Source: Ruminococcus sp. UBA7477
Lineage (GTDB): Bacteria; Bacillota; Clostridia; Oscillospirales; Ruminococcaceae
Assembly: GCA_002479715.1 (NCBI GenBank)
Contig: DLOT01000003.1
Span: 624 to 8,529 of the forward strand
Reading direction: 5' to 3'
Length of the DNA stretch: 7,906 bases
Part shown: positions 1 through 6,706 of the stretch, piece by piece
How positions within the stretch are numbered: the first letter of the stretch is position 1
Layout of the letters: each line of letters opens with the position of its first letter
Position numbers and translations under genes: made by a program
Notes under the pieces: model-generated
What the model was told of the DNA's origin: nothing
The model's database searches: none
The model's input: only the letters and a program-made list of their open reading frames with translations

Positions 1-2053
1 CCTCACGCGCCTCGGCCTCGATATCGCTGAAATCATAGGCAGAGATCAGCAGTATCGGTACATCATTGCCAAGCTGCTTTCTGATCTCCCTTGCGGTCGC
101 TATTCCGTCCATTCCGGGAAGCTTCAAGTCAAGAAGTATGATATGGTAGTCGTTGTGGATCTTATGATGCTGGTTTACCATCTGGATCGCGCTCTCGCCA
201 TCCAATGTCCAGTCCGCGCGTATTCCGATCGACTTAAGCGAGTCGGTTGTGCTCTCGCAAAGCTGCTGGTCATCGTCTACTACCAGCATTGTGAAATCGG
301 GGAGGATCAGATCTTCTTCCTGTTCGGTGGTCCGCTCAAAATCAAGCGTTACATTAAACTCGGTTCCAACACCGTGGATGCTCTTGACCTCGATCTGTCC
401 GCCCATAGCGTCAACAATATACTTTGTAATAGCCATTCCGAGACCGGTGCCCTCGGTTTTCTGAACGCATTTATTATCCTCTCGTGTGAAGGAATCGAAA
501 ATATGATCGAGAAACTCCTCTGTCATACCGATGCCGGTGTCCTTGACCTGAATGATTATGCGGACATAGTCATCTCCCTTTGGAGATTCCTGCTCATGAA
601 GCGCGACTTCGATCGAGCCTTCCTCCGGCGTGAATTTTATGGCATTTGACAGCAGATTCAAAAGGATCTGATTAAGGCGAACGCTGTCGCACAGAACATT
701 TTCAGATGTGATATTATAAATAAACACATCGAATTTCTGCCTTTTGGACTTGATCTGTGGCTGGACGATGCTGACGATACTGTCCATAATATCTCTCAGG
801 GAAACCAGCTCGACATTCAGCGTCATTTTGCCGCTTTCTATTTTTGACATATCAAGGACGTCGTTGATAAGACCCAATAGATGCTTGCTTGATAAAACGA
901 TCTTTTTAAGACAGTTTTCAATGCGGGATTGATCGTTGAGGTTTGACAGCGCAATGGTCGTCATTCCCACAATGGCATTCATAGGCGTGCGTATATCGTG
1001 ACTCATGTTAGAGAGAAATTCGCTCTTTGATTTATTGGCTTTTTCGGCTGACGCTTTCGCCTCTTCAAGCTCAATAAACTGTTTCTGGCTCATCTTATAA
1101 TATGAGATGAATATAACAATGAGTATTATCAGGATCACTGCACAGCATATCGAGGACACGACAAAAGCCTGTGTTCCCTGAACCTCAACAGCTTCGTTAA
1201 GCTCTCCGTAGGGCATAAAAGTGAGAAGGAACCATTCCGATGACGGCAGAGTTGAGCAATACATCTGGCGGCGTTCGCCGTCGATCATGAACATCGCGGA
1301 ATAATCCTCCCCCTTGTCCATAGCATCCTGCAGCTCCGAAATATACTGTTCAACGCTGTCCTTGCCGACTACCTCGGTATATAACGACCTGACCAGATCG
1401 AAATAGTTTTCTCTGTAAGCATCAGCAGTGTGAATAATAAAGCTGCCGTCCTTGCTGATAACAAAAGAGTAAAGCATAGTGTCATCCATATCCAGTGAAA
1501 GAGTTTCGCTTATGTATTCGGTAGGAATTTCGCCGATAATAGCGATACTTGTTTTTCCGTTTTGCACTTCAATCTCGAAAGGGATTCCGATTATTGCAGG
1601 TTGATCTCCGTCAGTATCGAGACCGACAGAAACAAATCGCTTATTGTTTTTTATTGTGTCCATGAACGAATCGGATTTGATTTTTGCCAGATGTTCGCCG
1701 AAGATCATTTCATAGCTTCCGTCATCAAAACAATAGGCCATCGAAGTAAAACCCTGCATCATTGCATTTTCTTCAAGCCATTTACGGGTTTCTTCGTTGT
1801 CTTTTCCGGTCTTATTCGGAATTGAATCAACAATTGCGTCGAGCTGTGATATACGAAGATCGAGCATAGTGGTGAAATGCATGGATATTCTTTCGTTCAT
1901 GCTCTCCATATATGTGCTTCCGACACGGTCGATAGTTCTATCGTTCTGAGCATTGATATAATATGCCAAAGCGACAAAAACACATACACAAGCGACCGCG
2001 ACAAAAATCATACTGTTTCTCAAAAAATGTGTAATCCTATTTTGCGTGTTCAT
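1..2053 (-). CDS. Hybrid sensor histidine kinase/response regulator, N-terminal part (cut by the left edge)
   Basis: Open from an ATG at 2053 to the window edge, 684 codons with no stop. My translation shows a short cytoplasmic start, a membrane segment at about residues 15-33, an extracytoplasmic sensor region of about 260 residues that looks like a double-CACHE ligand sensor, and a second membrane segment at about 296-318. A charged helical linker leads to a HisKA domain with the H-box NMSHDIRTPMNAIVGM, where His352 is the expected phosphorylation site. The HATPase domain has the N-box Asn470, the G1 box DTGIGM (505-510) and the G2 box GTGLGM (535-540). A receiver domain follows, with acidic residues 593-595, phospho-acceptor Asp642 and conserved Ser671; its end lies outside. 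The expected role is His-to-Asp phosphorelay in the membrane in response to an unknown external ligand. The start is supported by TAAGGGGA six bases upstream. The downstream partner or output domain is not visible. Confidence 0.93.
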   Translation of the reverse strand, partial: MNTQNRITHFLRNSMIFVAVACVCVFVALAYYINAQNDRTIDRVGSTYMESMNERISMHFTTMLDLRISQLDAIVDSIPNKTGKDNEETRKWLEENAMMQGFTSMAYCFDDGSYEMIFGEHLAKIKSDSFMDTIKNNKRFVSVGLDTDGDQPAIIGIPFEIEVQNGKTSIAIIGEIPTEYISETLSLDMDDTMLYSFVISKDGSFIIHTADAYRENYFDLVRSLYTEVVGKDSVEQYISELQDAMDKGEDYSAMFMIDGERRQMYCSTLPSSEWFLLTFMPYGELNEAVEVQGTQAFVVSSICCAVILIILIVIFISYYKMSQKQFIELEEAKASAEKANKSKSEFLSNMSHDIRTPMNAIVGMTTIALSNLNDQSRIENCLKKIVLSSKHLLGLINDVLDMSKIESGKMTLNVELVSLRDIMDSIVSIVQPQIKSKRQKFDVFIYNITSENVLCDSVRLNQILLNLLSNAIKFTPEEGSIEVALHEQESPKGDDYVRIIIQVKDTGIGMTEEFLDHIFDSFTREDNKCVQKTEGTGLGMAITKYIVDAMGGQIEVKSIHGVGTEFNVTLDFERTTEQEEDLILPDFTMLVVDDDQQLCESTTDSLKSIGIRADWTLDGESAIQMVNQHHKIHNDYHIILLDLKLPGMDGIATAREIRKQLGNDVPILLISAYDFSDIEAEARE

Positions 2054-2058
2054 ACAAA

Positions 2059-2066
2059 TCCCCTTA
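2059..2066 (-). promoter_or_regulatory. Ribosome binding site of the hybrid kinase
   Basis: Reads TAAGGGGA on the minus strand, ending five bases before the ATG at 2053. It fixes the start codon of a gene whose other end is outside the window. Confidence 0.75.
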
Positions 2067-2103
2067 TTTTTTGAAAAATAATAAAGCAATATTTTGATTG
2101 GCA

Positions 2104-2136
2104 GACGGTTCGGTCGTTCGCTCACGGTCAACCGTC
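2104..2136 (-). repeat. Inverted repeat in the leader of the kinase mRNA
   Basis: Arms GACGGTT (2104-2110) and AACCGTC (2130-2136) are perfect complements around a 19-base GC-rich loop that itself contains repeated CGGT/ACCG words. It lies between the predicted transcription start (about 2152) and the kinase ribosome binding site, so it would form a hairpin in the mRNA leader. No T-tract follows, so it is not a simple terminator. It could be a dispersed palindromic repeat or a cis-acting leader element. Confidence 0.45.
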
Positions 2137-2158
2137 CTGATTTTATTCATACAAATAC

Positions 2159-2187
2159 AGTATACCACACATTTCGTCATTTGTCCA
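2159..2187 (-). promoter_or_regulatory. Sigma-A type promoter of the hybrid kinase
   Basis: Minus strand reads TGGACA (2182-2187), a 17-base spacer ending in GTGTGG, then TATACT (2159-2164). The predicted start of transcription is near 2152, giving a leader of about 100 bases before the ATG at 2053. The rest of the 305-base gap up to the next gene (2188-2273) shows no gene I can support. Confidence 0.65.
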
Positions 2188-2273
2188 CCCCCATTAAAAC
2201 AAATATCAGCAGAGTTTTCCGCCCTATCGTGAAAAGACTTTTTCAAAACACTTGCTATAAATACAGGAGCTTA

Positions 2274-2319
2274 TAAAGAAGAAAAGCCCGTTAGCAGCTA
2301 AAAAACTGCTTCCGGGCTT
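2274..2319 (-). terminator. Intrinsic terminator of the histidine-phosphatase gene
   Basis: Outer stem AAGCCCG (2284-2290) with CGGGCTT (2313-2319), then a two-base symmetric internal loop, then an inner stem AGCAG (2293-2297) with CTGCT (2306-2310) around an A-rich loop. On the minus strand the hairpin is followed by TTTTCTTCTTTAT. It sits 40 bases beyond the stop codon at 2359 and so ends that transcript before the kinase promoter. Confidence 0.75.
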
Positions 2320-2358
2320 ATAGTTTATATTCGGTTACGCGTATAAATCGGAATTTAC

Positions 2359-2964
2359 TCAAATATACGACATATCGCTAATTCGCTTAATAAACCTTTT
2401 TCCTTCATCATTTTCGAACATATAAGAAACTCCGCCTGATAGTCCAAATATTTCAAATAAATTTAAGGCTTCAACGTTTAACCCCAGAAACATTGTATTG
2501 AATACACTTAACAAATCGCCGTGTGACACAATAATAATATTCTCCTCATCGTTCGACACTATTTCATCAAAAAAAGGCTTTAGTCTGTTCCATTCGTCTC
2601 TCCGGCTCTCAGCATCGGAAAACAATCTGTCATCAACAGTTTTTTCTTGCTGTTCAATATTTTCACGCAGCCACTGAACCGATTTCCCGCAACATTTACC
2701 GAGATTTCTTTCTCTCAATTCATTTCTTAAAATAGGGGTTATTCCTAAATAGTTTGCAATAATCTCCGCAGTCTGTTTTGCTCGCAGCAAATCAGAAGAG
2801 TACATTACAAACTCCTTGTTGGCTAATTCTTCTTTCAGTTTTTGCCCTATACTTTTTGCTTGTTTTACGCCTAATTCTGACAGCTTCCAGTCAGTCCAAG
2901 AACCAACCATTCCATTTGTATGATGAATTGATTGCGTGTGTTGTATTGTAATAATAGTTTTCAT
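2359..2964 (-). CDS. Histidine phosphatase (phosphoglycerate mutase-like) family protein with variant RHG motif
   Basis: A 201-residue protein of the two-His phosphatase superfamily, probably a soluble cytoplasmic phosphatase acting on a small phosphorylated compound; the substrate cannot be told. The expected catalytic positions are present: phospho-accepting His9, Arg61 in SSDLLRAKQTAEII, Glu85 in the LRERNLG segment and His148 in VSHGD. The usual N-terminal RHG is replaced by QHT (8-10), followed by a SIHHTNGMVGSWTDW segment in place of the common RHGET continuation; the LSELGVKQA helix then follows as in the family. Length is normal for the family. The ATG at 2964 has GCGAGGA placed five bases upstream. 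The gene is markedly AT-richer than pepF, with its own promoter and terminator, and may be acquired. It is not a likely glycolytic enzyme. Confidence 0.85.
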   Translation of the reverse strand: MKTIITIQHTQSIHHTNGMVGSWTDWKLSELGVKQAKSIGQKLKEELANKEFVMYSSDLLRAKQTAEIIANYLGITPILRNELRERNLGKCCGKSVQWLRENIEQQEKTVDDRLFSDAESRRDEWNRLKPFFDEIVSNDEENIIIVSHGDLLSVFNTMFLGLNVEALNLFEIFGLSGGVSYMFENDEGKRFIKRISDMSYI

Positions 2965-3013
2965 AAAATCCTCGCTAAATTACGATTTGTATATTCCTGA
3001 ATTGCCAGTTCCT

Positions 3014-3042
3014 ATTATATGATACCACAATTCAAAAATCAA
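3014..3042 (-). promoter_or_regulatory. Sigma-A type promoter of the histidine-phosphatase gene
   Basis: Minus strand reads TTGATT (3037-3042), 17 bases, then TATAAT (3014-3019). The start of transcription would be near 3007, about 43 bases before the ATG at 2964. The spacer includes GTGGTAT, a word also seen at the pepF, pyrE and kinase promoters. Confidence 0.75.
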
Positions 3043-3059
3043 TAGTGTCTACAACATTA

Positions 3060-3240
3060 TTCAAAGACAGAACGCCGAGCGCATGAGGAAAATGCGGGGG
3101 AATGTGACGCGATAGGGGCTAAATAAGCCCCGTTTTATGCGGCTTTCCGGGCAGGAAAATGAAGCGGCAAGGGATTTATACCTTTACCCCCGAAAATGCT
3201 GTCCTATTGCGTAACATTCCAACATCTGCACCCATAAAAA
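3060..3240. other. G-rich structured non-coding stretch, possible mobile-element remnant
   Basis: No open reading frame of note. It is clearly richer in G and C than the AT-rich genes on both sides. It contains an 18-base inverted repeat, at least two internal hairpins, and three copies of a GAAAATG word (near 3088, 3155 and 3192). My impression is that it resembles intergenic or transfer-origin DNA from conjugative or mobilizable elements of Clostridia, but no relaxase, integrase or replication gene is present to confirm it. The gap between genes is 343 bases. Confidence 0.35.
3099..3220. repeat. 18-base imperfect inverted repeat enclosing nested hairpins
   Basis: The left arm GGAATGTGACGCGATAGG (3099-3116) and right arm CCTATTGCGTAACATTCC (3203-3220) are complementary at 16 of 18 positions; one difference would be a G:U pair in RNA. 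Inside lie GGGGCT-AAATA-AGCCCC (3115-3131), TTTCC-GGGCA-GGAAA (3144-3158) and a weaker AAGG...CCTT (3169-3184). A single strand of this 122-base unit could therefore fold into a branched structure. Candidates are a transfer origin, a MITE-like element or a structured RNA; the sequence alone does not decide. Confidence 0.6.
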
Positions 3241-3288
3241 ACCGGGGCGCGGTGGCTATGTGATAGCTGCCGCGTCCCGGCTTTTTTT
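3236..3288 (-). terminator. Strong bidirectional intrinsic terminator after the HEAT-repeat gene
   Basis: Stem CCGGGGCGCGG (3242-3252) with CCGCGTCCCGG (3270-3280), extended inward by paired TGGCTAT and ATAGCTG, gives about 18 pairs including wobbles around a GTG loop. It has seven T on the plus-strand side (3282-3288) and six A on the other (3236-3241), so it has a T-tract in both directions. On the minus strand it lies 20 bases after the stop at 3308 and would end the HEAT-repeat transcript. Confidence 0.85.
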
Positions 3289-3307
3289 GGCTCTACAAAT
3301 TGGCAAA

Positions 3308-3916
3308 TTATTGACTTAATTCGATTGCTTTTATTGCGCCCTTTGCATGAATACGAACCACTTTTTCATCATCATGTTCTTTCAGATACTGTAGCTTTTC
3401 AACATATTGTTTAACATATTCTGGTCTGCGTTTTCCGATAACACGGAAAAACTCCGGTGCCTCAATTCTTACCCGGTTATTTTCATCATCAAGCAACGCA
3501 GCAAACACAGATATATGTTCCTCATATACTTCGGGTGTGTTTGTTGCAATATTTTCACTTGCCCATATGAAACTCAACCTCACATTGGGGCAGCTATCGG
3601 TTGACCGCTTAAATAAAAAATCAAAATATGGGGCAATAAGTTTGAAATTTGCACGTCCTATTCTTCCCAAAGCATTTACGGAGCGTTCACGAAGCAAATC
3701 ATCTTCCGACTCTAAAAATGGTGCTATTTTATCCACATAAGGCTCTATTTTTTCAGGATATTGTAATCCCATTTCGCCAAGCATCCACAATGCTTTTGCA
3801 GTTATTTTTGGAGAATTGCCAATAAGCAGGGAACCGACATAATCGATATTTTTCTCCCATTGGCTCTTATTATTTGTTAAAAGTCCAAGCTCAGAATATA
3901 ATCTTTTTTCATCCAT
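3308..3916 (-). CDS. HEAT-repeat domain protein
   Basis: A 202-residue, all-helical looking protein without signal peptide or membrane segments. Paired helices recur at about 35-40 residue intervals: around ITAKALWMLGEMGLQYPEKI, then LLRERSVNALGRIGRANFKLI, then CPNVRLSFIWASENIATN, then NNRVRIEAPEFFRVIGKRRPE, and a final VVRIHAKGAIKAIE. Each carries the Arg/Val pattern of HEAT or armadillo-like repeats. Such proteins are usually binding scaffolds, and some bacterial ones act on nucleic acid; the partner here is unknown and no catalytic motif is seen. The reading frame stays open upstream to a TTG at 3931 and an ATG at 3928, but GGAGG (3922-3926) sits five bases before the ATG at 3916, so I chose that start. 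It is AT-rich like the phosphatase gene, and unlike pepF. Confidence 0.8.
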   Translation of the reverse strand: MDEKRLYSELGLLTNNKSQWEKNIDYVGSLLIGNSPKITAKALWMLGEMGLQYPEKIEPYVDKIAPFLESEDDLLRERSVNALGRIGRANFKLIAPYFDFLFKRSTDSCPNVRLSFIWASENIATNTPEVYEEHISVFAALLDDENNRVRIEAPEFFRVIGKRRPEYVKQYVEKLQYLKEHDDEKVVRIHAKGAIKAIELSQ

Positions 3917-3921
3917 GTATG

Positions 3922-3926
3922 CCTCC
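3922..3926 (-). promoter_or_regulatory. Ribosome binding site that sets the HEAT-gene start
   Basis: GGAGG on the minus strand, spaced five bases from the ATG at 3916. It overlaps the in-frame upstream ATG/TTG candidates (3928, 3931), which therefore lack a usable site of their own. Confidence 0.75.
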
Positions 3927-3953
3927 ATCAAATTCCGATTTATCTTAGTAATA

Positions 3954-3982
3954 ATTATACATCTAAGTCGTTAGCTTGTCAA
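3954..3982 (-). promoter_or_regulatory. Perfect-consensus sigma-A promoter of the HEAT-repeat gene
   Basis: Minus strand reads TTGACA (3977-3982), exactly 17 bases, then TATAAT (3954-3959): full consensus at both hexamers. Transcription would begin near 3947, about 30 bases before the ATG at 3916. It directly abuts the pepF terminator. Confidence 0.88.
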
Positions 3983-4028
3983 CAGAAAAGCCATAGCATT
4001 TTCGGCTTAAAATCAAAATGCTATGGCT
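3980..4028 (-). terminator. Intrinsic terminator of pepF
   Basis: Perfect 14-base stem AGCCATAGCATTTT (3989-4002) and AAAATGCTATGGCT (4015-4028) around a 12-base loop, followed on the minus strand by CTTTTCTGTT. It lies 40 bases beyond the pepF stop. The T-rich tail runs straight into the -35 box of the next gene's promoter. Confidence 0.8.
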
Positions 4029-4068
4029 CAAACTTCTTTATGATCCTTGTAAAATTCACTTGCTGTTA

Positions 4069-5868
4069 TTATGAGAGCAGGTCTTCCAGCTCGTCGAGGA
4101 GCTTGCCCATAAGCTTCAGCGCGTCATTGACAGGCTGTGCGGTCGCCATATCCACACCAGCGCCGCGGAGCAGCTCGATAGGCGTTTTGGAACAGCCTCC
4201 GCTTAAAAACTGCTTGTAGGCGTCGGCTGCGGGCTTGCCTCCGGAGAGTATTCTCTGTGAAAGCGCGATCGCGGCGGCATAGCCTGTGGCGTACTGATAT
4301 ACATAAAAGTTATAGTAAAAATGCGGTATGCGCGCCCATTCCATTGCAATCTCGTCATCAATGACAATATCCTCACCGAAATACAGCTTGTTCAGATCCC
4401 GGTAGATATCACAAAGCGCGTCGCTTGTCAGACTTTCGCCGTTCTGAGCCATTTGATTGATGGTCAGCTCAAACTCCGCAAACATGGTCTGGCGGTAAAG
4501 AGTGGTGCGGAACTGTTCAAGAAAGTAGTTTATCAGATAGGCGCGGCGTTTTTTGTCGCCGGCGTTTTTCAGCAGGTATTCCATAAGGAGAGCTTCGTTG
4601 CAGGTCGAAGCGACCTCGGCAACGAAAATAACATAGTCGCTGTAGGGAGCCGGCTGATGCTTATTTGACAGGTATGAGTGTATGGCGTGACCCATTTCGT
4701 GTGCAACGGTAAATTCATCGTTGAGAGTGTCGGTATAGTTGAGAAGCACAAACGGATGAACTCTCGCACCGGCGGAATAGGCTCCGGAGCATTTTCCTTC
4801 GTTCTCGTAAACATCGCACCAGCGGTTGTTAAAGCCCTCGTTAAGGATAGAGATGTAATCTTCGCCGAGAGGGGAAAGCGCTTTTGCAATCTCGGACTTG
4901 GCTTCCTCGTATGATACCCTTATGTCGCAGTCGGGAACGATAGGGGTGTAAAGATCGTAAAAATGCAGCTCGTCAACTCCCAGAAGCTTTTTTCTGAGAC
5001 GGACATACCGGTACATATATTCCATATTGTCATGGACAGAGCCGATAAGGTTTTTATATACTTCTGTGGGAATCTCGTTGCCGAAAAGCGCGGCTTCAAG
5101 GTTCGATCCGTAATGTCTTGCCCTTGAGCGAAAAGTAAGATATTTGCACTGTGCCGAAAGGGTCGCGGCAACGGTATTTTTAAAGCCTTCGTAGGTGCTG
5201 TACATGGACTTGAAAGCGTTTTTTCGCAACTGCCTGTCGGGCGACTGCATGAGCGGAATATAAGTGCCGTGAGTGACCTGATGTGGCTTACCGCTGCTGT
5301 CGGTCGCGTCCGGGAACTTCAGATCTGCGTCGGAAAACATAGAGTATATATTCTCCGGGGCTTGGCTCATTTCAGAGCTGAGAGAGAGTATGCGCTCCTC
5401 CCTGTCGGAAAGAATGTGTTCTCTTTGACGTCTTATGCGGTCGATTTGAAGTCTGTAAAGCTCAAGACGAGGCTCATCTTTGTAAAAACCGTCAAGAAGC
5501 TTATCGTCAATAGCGAGTATCTCGGGTGAAATAAATGCACAGTTGCTGTTTATCTCGGTGACGGCGGACATAAATCTGCCGCAAAAATCCTGATACTTTG
5601 AAGCTCTGGTGTCCTCATCTGATCTGCGCTGGGCATAGTTGCCGAGAGAGTCTGCCAAAACGGAAAGCTCGGTGTCCGTTTCAAGGCATTCGTATAGATC
5701 TTTGCCGCCTGCGGACAATCTGCCCTTGAAGGAGGCAAGGCTTTTTCCCATTTCCTTCAGCCTTTGCAGATCGTTTTCCCAGTCAGCGTCGGTAGGGTAT
5801 ATATCGGTTATAGCCCACTTTGTTTCTTCAGGCAGTTCGCTGCGGGACGGAATATGTTCGTTGTTCAT
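4069..5868 (-). CDS. pepF: Oligoendopeptidase F (M3 family zinc metallopeptidase)
   Basis: A 599-residue protein, the usual length for PepF, a cytoplasmic zinc peptidase that cleaves short peptides. The N-terminal half is helical, with the family's opening (RSELPEETKWAITDIYPTD). The active site AHEMGHAIHS gives zinc ligands His390 and His394 with catalytic Glu391; the third ligand is Glu418 in FVAEVASTCNE, 24 residues after the second His. The C-terminal segment with HFYYNFYVYQYATGYAAA and the FLSGGCSKTPIELLRGAGVDM substrate-side region are also typical of M3B enzymes. The ATG at 5868 is preceded by AAAGGAGA nine bases upstream. It is transcribed alone from its own promoter, divergent from pyrE, and ends at a perfect hairpin. 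No signal peptide. GC-rich codon use matches the pyrE side rather than the two AT-rich genes downstream. Confidence 0.96.
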   Translation of the reverse strand: MNNEHIPSRSELPEETKWAITDIYPTDADWENDLQRLKEMGKSLASFKGRLSAGGKDLYECLETDTELSVLADSLGNYAQRRSDEDTRASKYQDFCGRFMSAVTEINSNCAFISPEILAIDDKLLDGFYKDEPRLELYRLQIDRIRRQREHILSDREERILSLSSEMSQAPENIYSMFSDADLKFPDATDSSGKPHQVTHGTYIPLMQSPDRQLRKNAFKSMYSTYEGFKNTVAATLSAQCKYLTFRSRARHYGSNLEAALFGNEIPTEVYKNLIGSVHDNMEYMYRYVRLRKKLLGVDELHFYDLYTPIVPDCDIRVSYEEAKSEIAKALSPLGEDYISILNEGFNNRWCDVYENEGKCSGAYSAGARVHPFVLLNYTDTLNDEFTVAHEMGHAIHSYLSNKHQPAPYSDYVIFVAEVASTCNEALLMEYLLKNAGDKKRRAYLINYFLEQFRTTLYRQTMFAEFELTINQMAQNGESLTSDALCDIYRDLNKLYFGEDIVIDDEIAMEWARIPHFYYNFYVYQYATGYAAAIALSQRILSGGKPAADAYKQFLSGGCSKTPIELLRGAGVDMATAQPVNDALKLMGKLLDELEDLLS

Positions 5869-5899
5869 AGAAACTATCTCCTTTATGCTTTATATAATC

Positions 5900-5928
5900 A
5901 GTATACCACGGTTATTTGCAAAAATCAA
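5900..5928 (-). promoter_or_regulatory. Sigma-A type promoter of pepF
   Basis: Minus strand reads TTGATT (5923-5928), 17 bases ending in CGTGG, then TATACT (5900-5905). The start would be near 5893, about 25 bases before the ATG at 5868. Its -35 box is only ten bases from the -35 box of the divergent pyrE promoter. Confidence 0.75.
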
Positions 5929-5938
5929 TAATTTTGTC

Positions 5939-5967
5939 TTGCAAAACGAGGCCTTATGTGGTATAAT
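5939..5967 (+). promoter_or_regulatory. Sigma-A type promoter of pyrE
   Basis: TTGCAA (5939-5944), 17 bases ending in TGTGG, then TATAAT (5962-5967). The transcript would begin near 5974, leaving a leader of under 30 bases. There is no room for an attenuator or PyrR-type leader before the gene. Confidence 0.8.
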
Positions 5968-5987
5968 TGTATAGAAAACATTAAGTT

Positions 5988-5993
5988 GAGGAG
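5988..5993 (+). promoter_or_regulatory. Ribosome binding site selecting the GTG start of pyrE
   Basis: GAGGAG (5988-5993) is spaced eight bases from the GTG at 6002. No in-frame ATG lies near, so the unusual GTG start rests on this site and on family alignment of the first residues. Confidence 0.75.
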
Positions 5994-6001
5994 AGATCAT
6001 T

Positions 6002-6670
6002 GTGGGAAAGCTTACCTATAAGGAAGAGTTTATCAGGTTTATGGCAGACAGCGGAGTGCTGACATTCGGGGATTTCACGCTGAAAAGCGGAAGAAAGGCT
6101 CCCTATTTTATCAATGCCGGCAACTACAAGACGGGTGCCCAGCTTGCAAAACTCGGCGGTTTCTATGCCGAATGCATAAACGAAAACAATATCGAATGTG
6201 AAACGCTTTTCGGTCCTGCTTACAAGGGAATTCCGCTTTCGGTCGCGGCGGCGGTTCAGCTTTTTGAAAAGTTTGGCAAGAATGTTTCCTATTGCTTTGA
6301 CCGTAAAGAGGTCAAAGACCACGGCGAGGGAGGAATGTTCGTCGGAAAAAGCCTTCAGGACGGCGAGAAGGTCGTTATCATAGAAGACGTTATGACCTCG
6401 GGAAAGGCACTGCGTGAGGTCCTTCCTAAGCTCAAGGGAGCAGCTAATGTCGATATCACCGGAATGGTCATCACTGTAGACAGAATGGAAAAGGCTCTTG
6501 ACAGCGAAAAGAGCGCGGTTCAGAATGCACTTGAGGAATTCGGTGTCAGAGTTTATTCCATTGCGACGCTTGATGATATTATCGCGGCGATAAAGAAAGG
6601 CGTTATCGGCGGAGCTGAATATCTTGACAAAATGCTTGAGTACAGGGCTCAGTACGGCGCGAAGTATTGA
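6002..6670 (+). CDS. pyrE: Orotate phosphoribosyltransferase
   Basis: A 222-residue cytoplasmic enzyme that joins orotate and PRPP to form orotidine 5'-monophosphate in pyrimidine synthesis. Visible family marks are an N-terminal helix, LKSGRKAPYFINAG (27-40), LFGPAYKGIPLS (69-80), the flexible loop with RKEVKDHGEGG (101-111), and the PRPP-binding motif VVIIEDVMTSGKA (124-136). Length is slightly above that of typical bacterial PyrE (about 210). It starts at GTG with GAGGAG eight bases upstream. No other pyrimidine gene is in the window, so it is apparently a single-gene unit here, divergent from pepF. The leader is too short for attenuation, so control by pyrimidines, if any, would have to work otherwise. 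Confidence 0.96.
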   Translation: MGKLTYKEEFIRFMADSGVLTFGDFTLKSGRKAPYFINAGNYKTGAQLAKLGGFYAECINENNIECETLFGPAYKGIPLSVAAAVQLFEKFGKNVSYCFDRKEVKDHGEGGMFVGKSLQDGEKVVIIEDVMTSGKALREVLPKLKGAANVDITGMVITVDRMEKALDSEKSAVQNALEEFGVRVYSIATLDDIIAAIKKGVIGGAEYLDKMLEYRAQYGAKY

Positions 6671-6706
6671 TCGGCTTTTACATATGACGATACGGATGTC
6701 CTTATG

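Noticed and set aside
143..649. 168-codon plus-strand reading frame
   Set aside because: It lies opposite the HATPase and receiver region of the hybrid kinase, whose motifs are unmistakable on the minus strand.
2064..2246. 60-codon minus-strand reading frame upstream of the kinase
   Set aside because: No ribosome binding site, weak start codon, and the kinase promoter and leader hairpin lie inside it.
3115..3137. GGGGCT-AAATA-AGCCCC hairpin followed by GTTTTA as an independent plus-strand terminator
   Set aside because: The T-tract is short and no plus-strand gene ends before it; it is better seen as part of the nested structure at 3099-3220.
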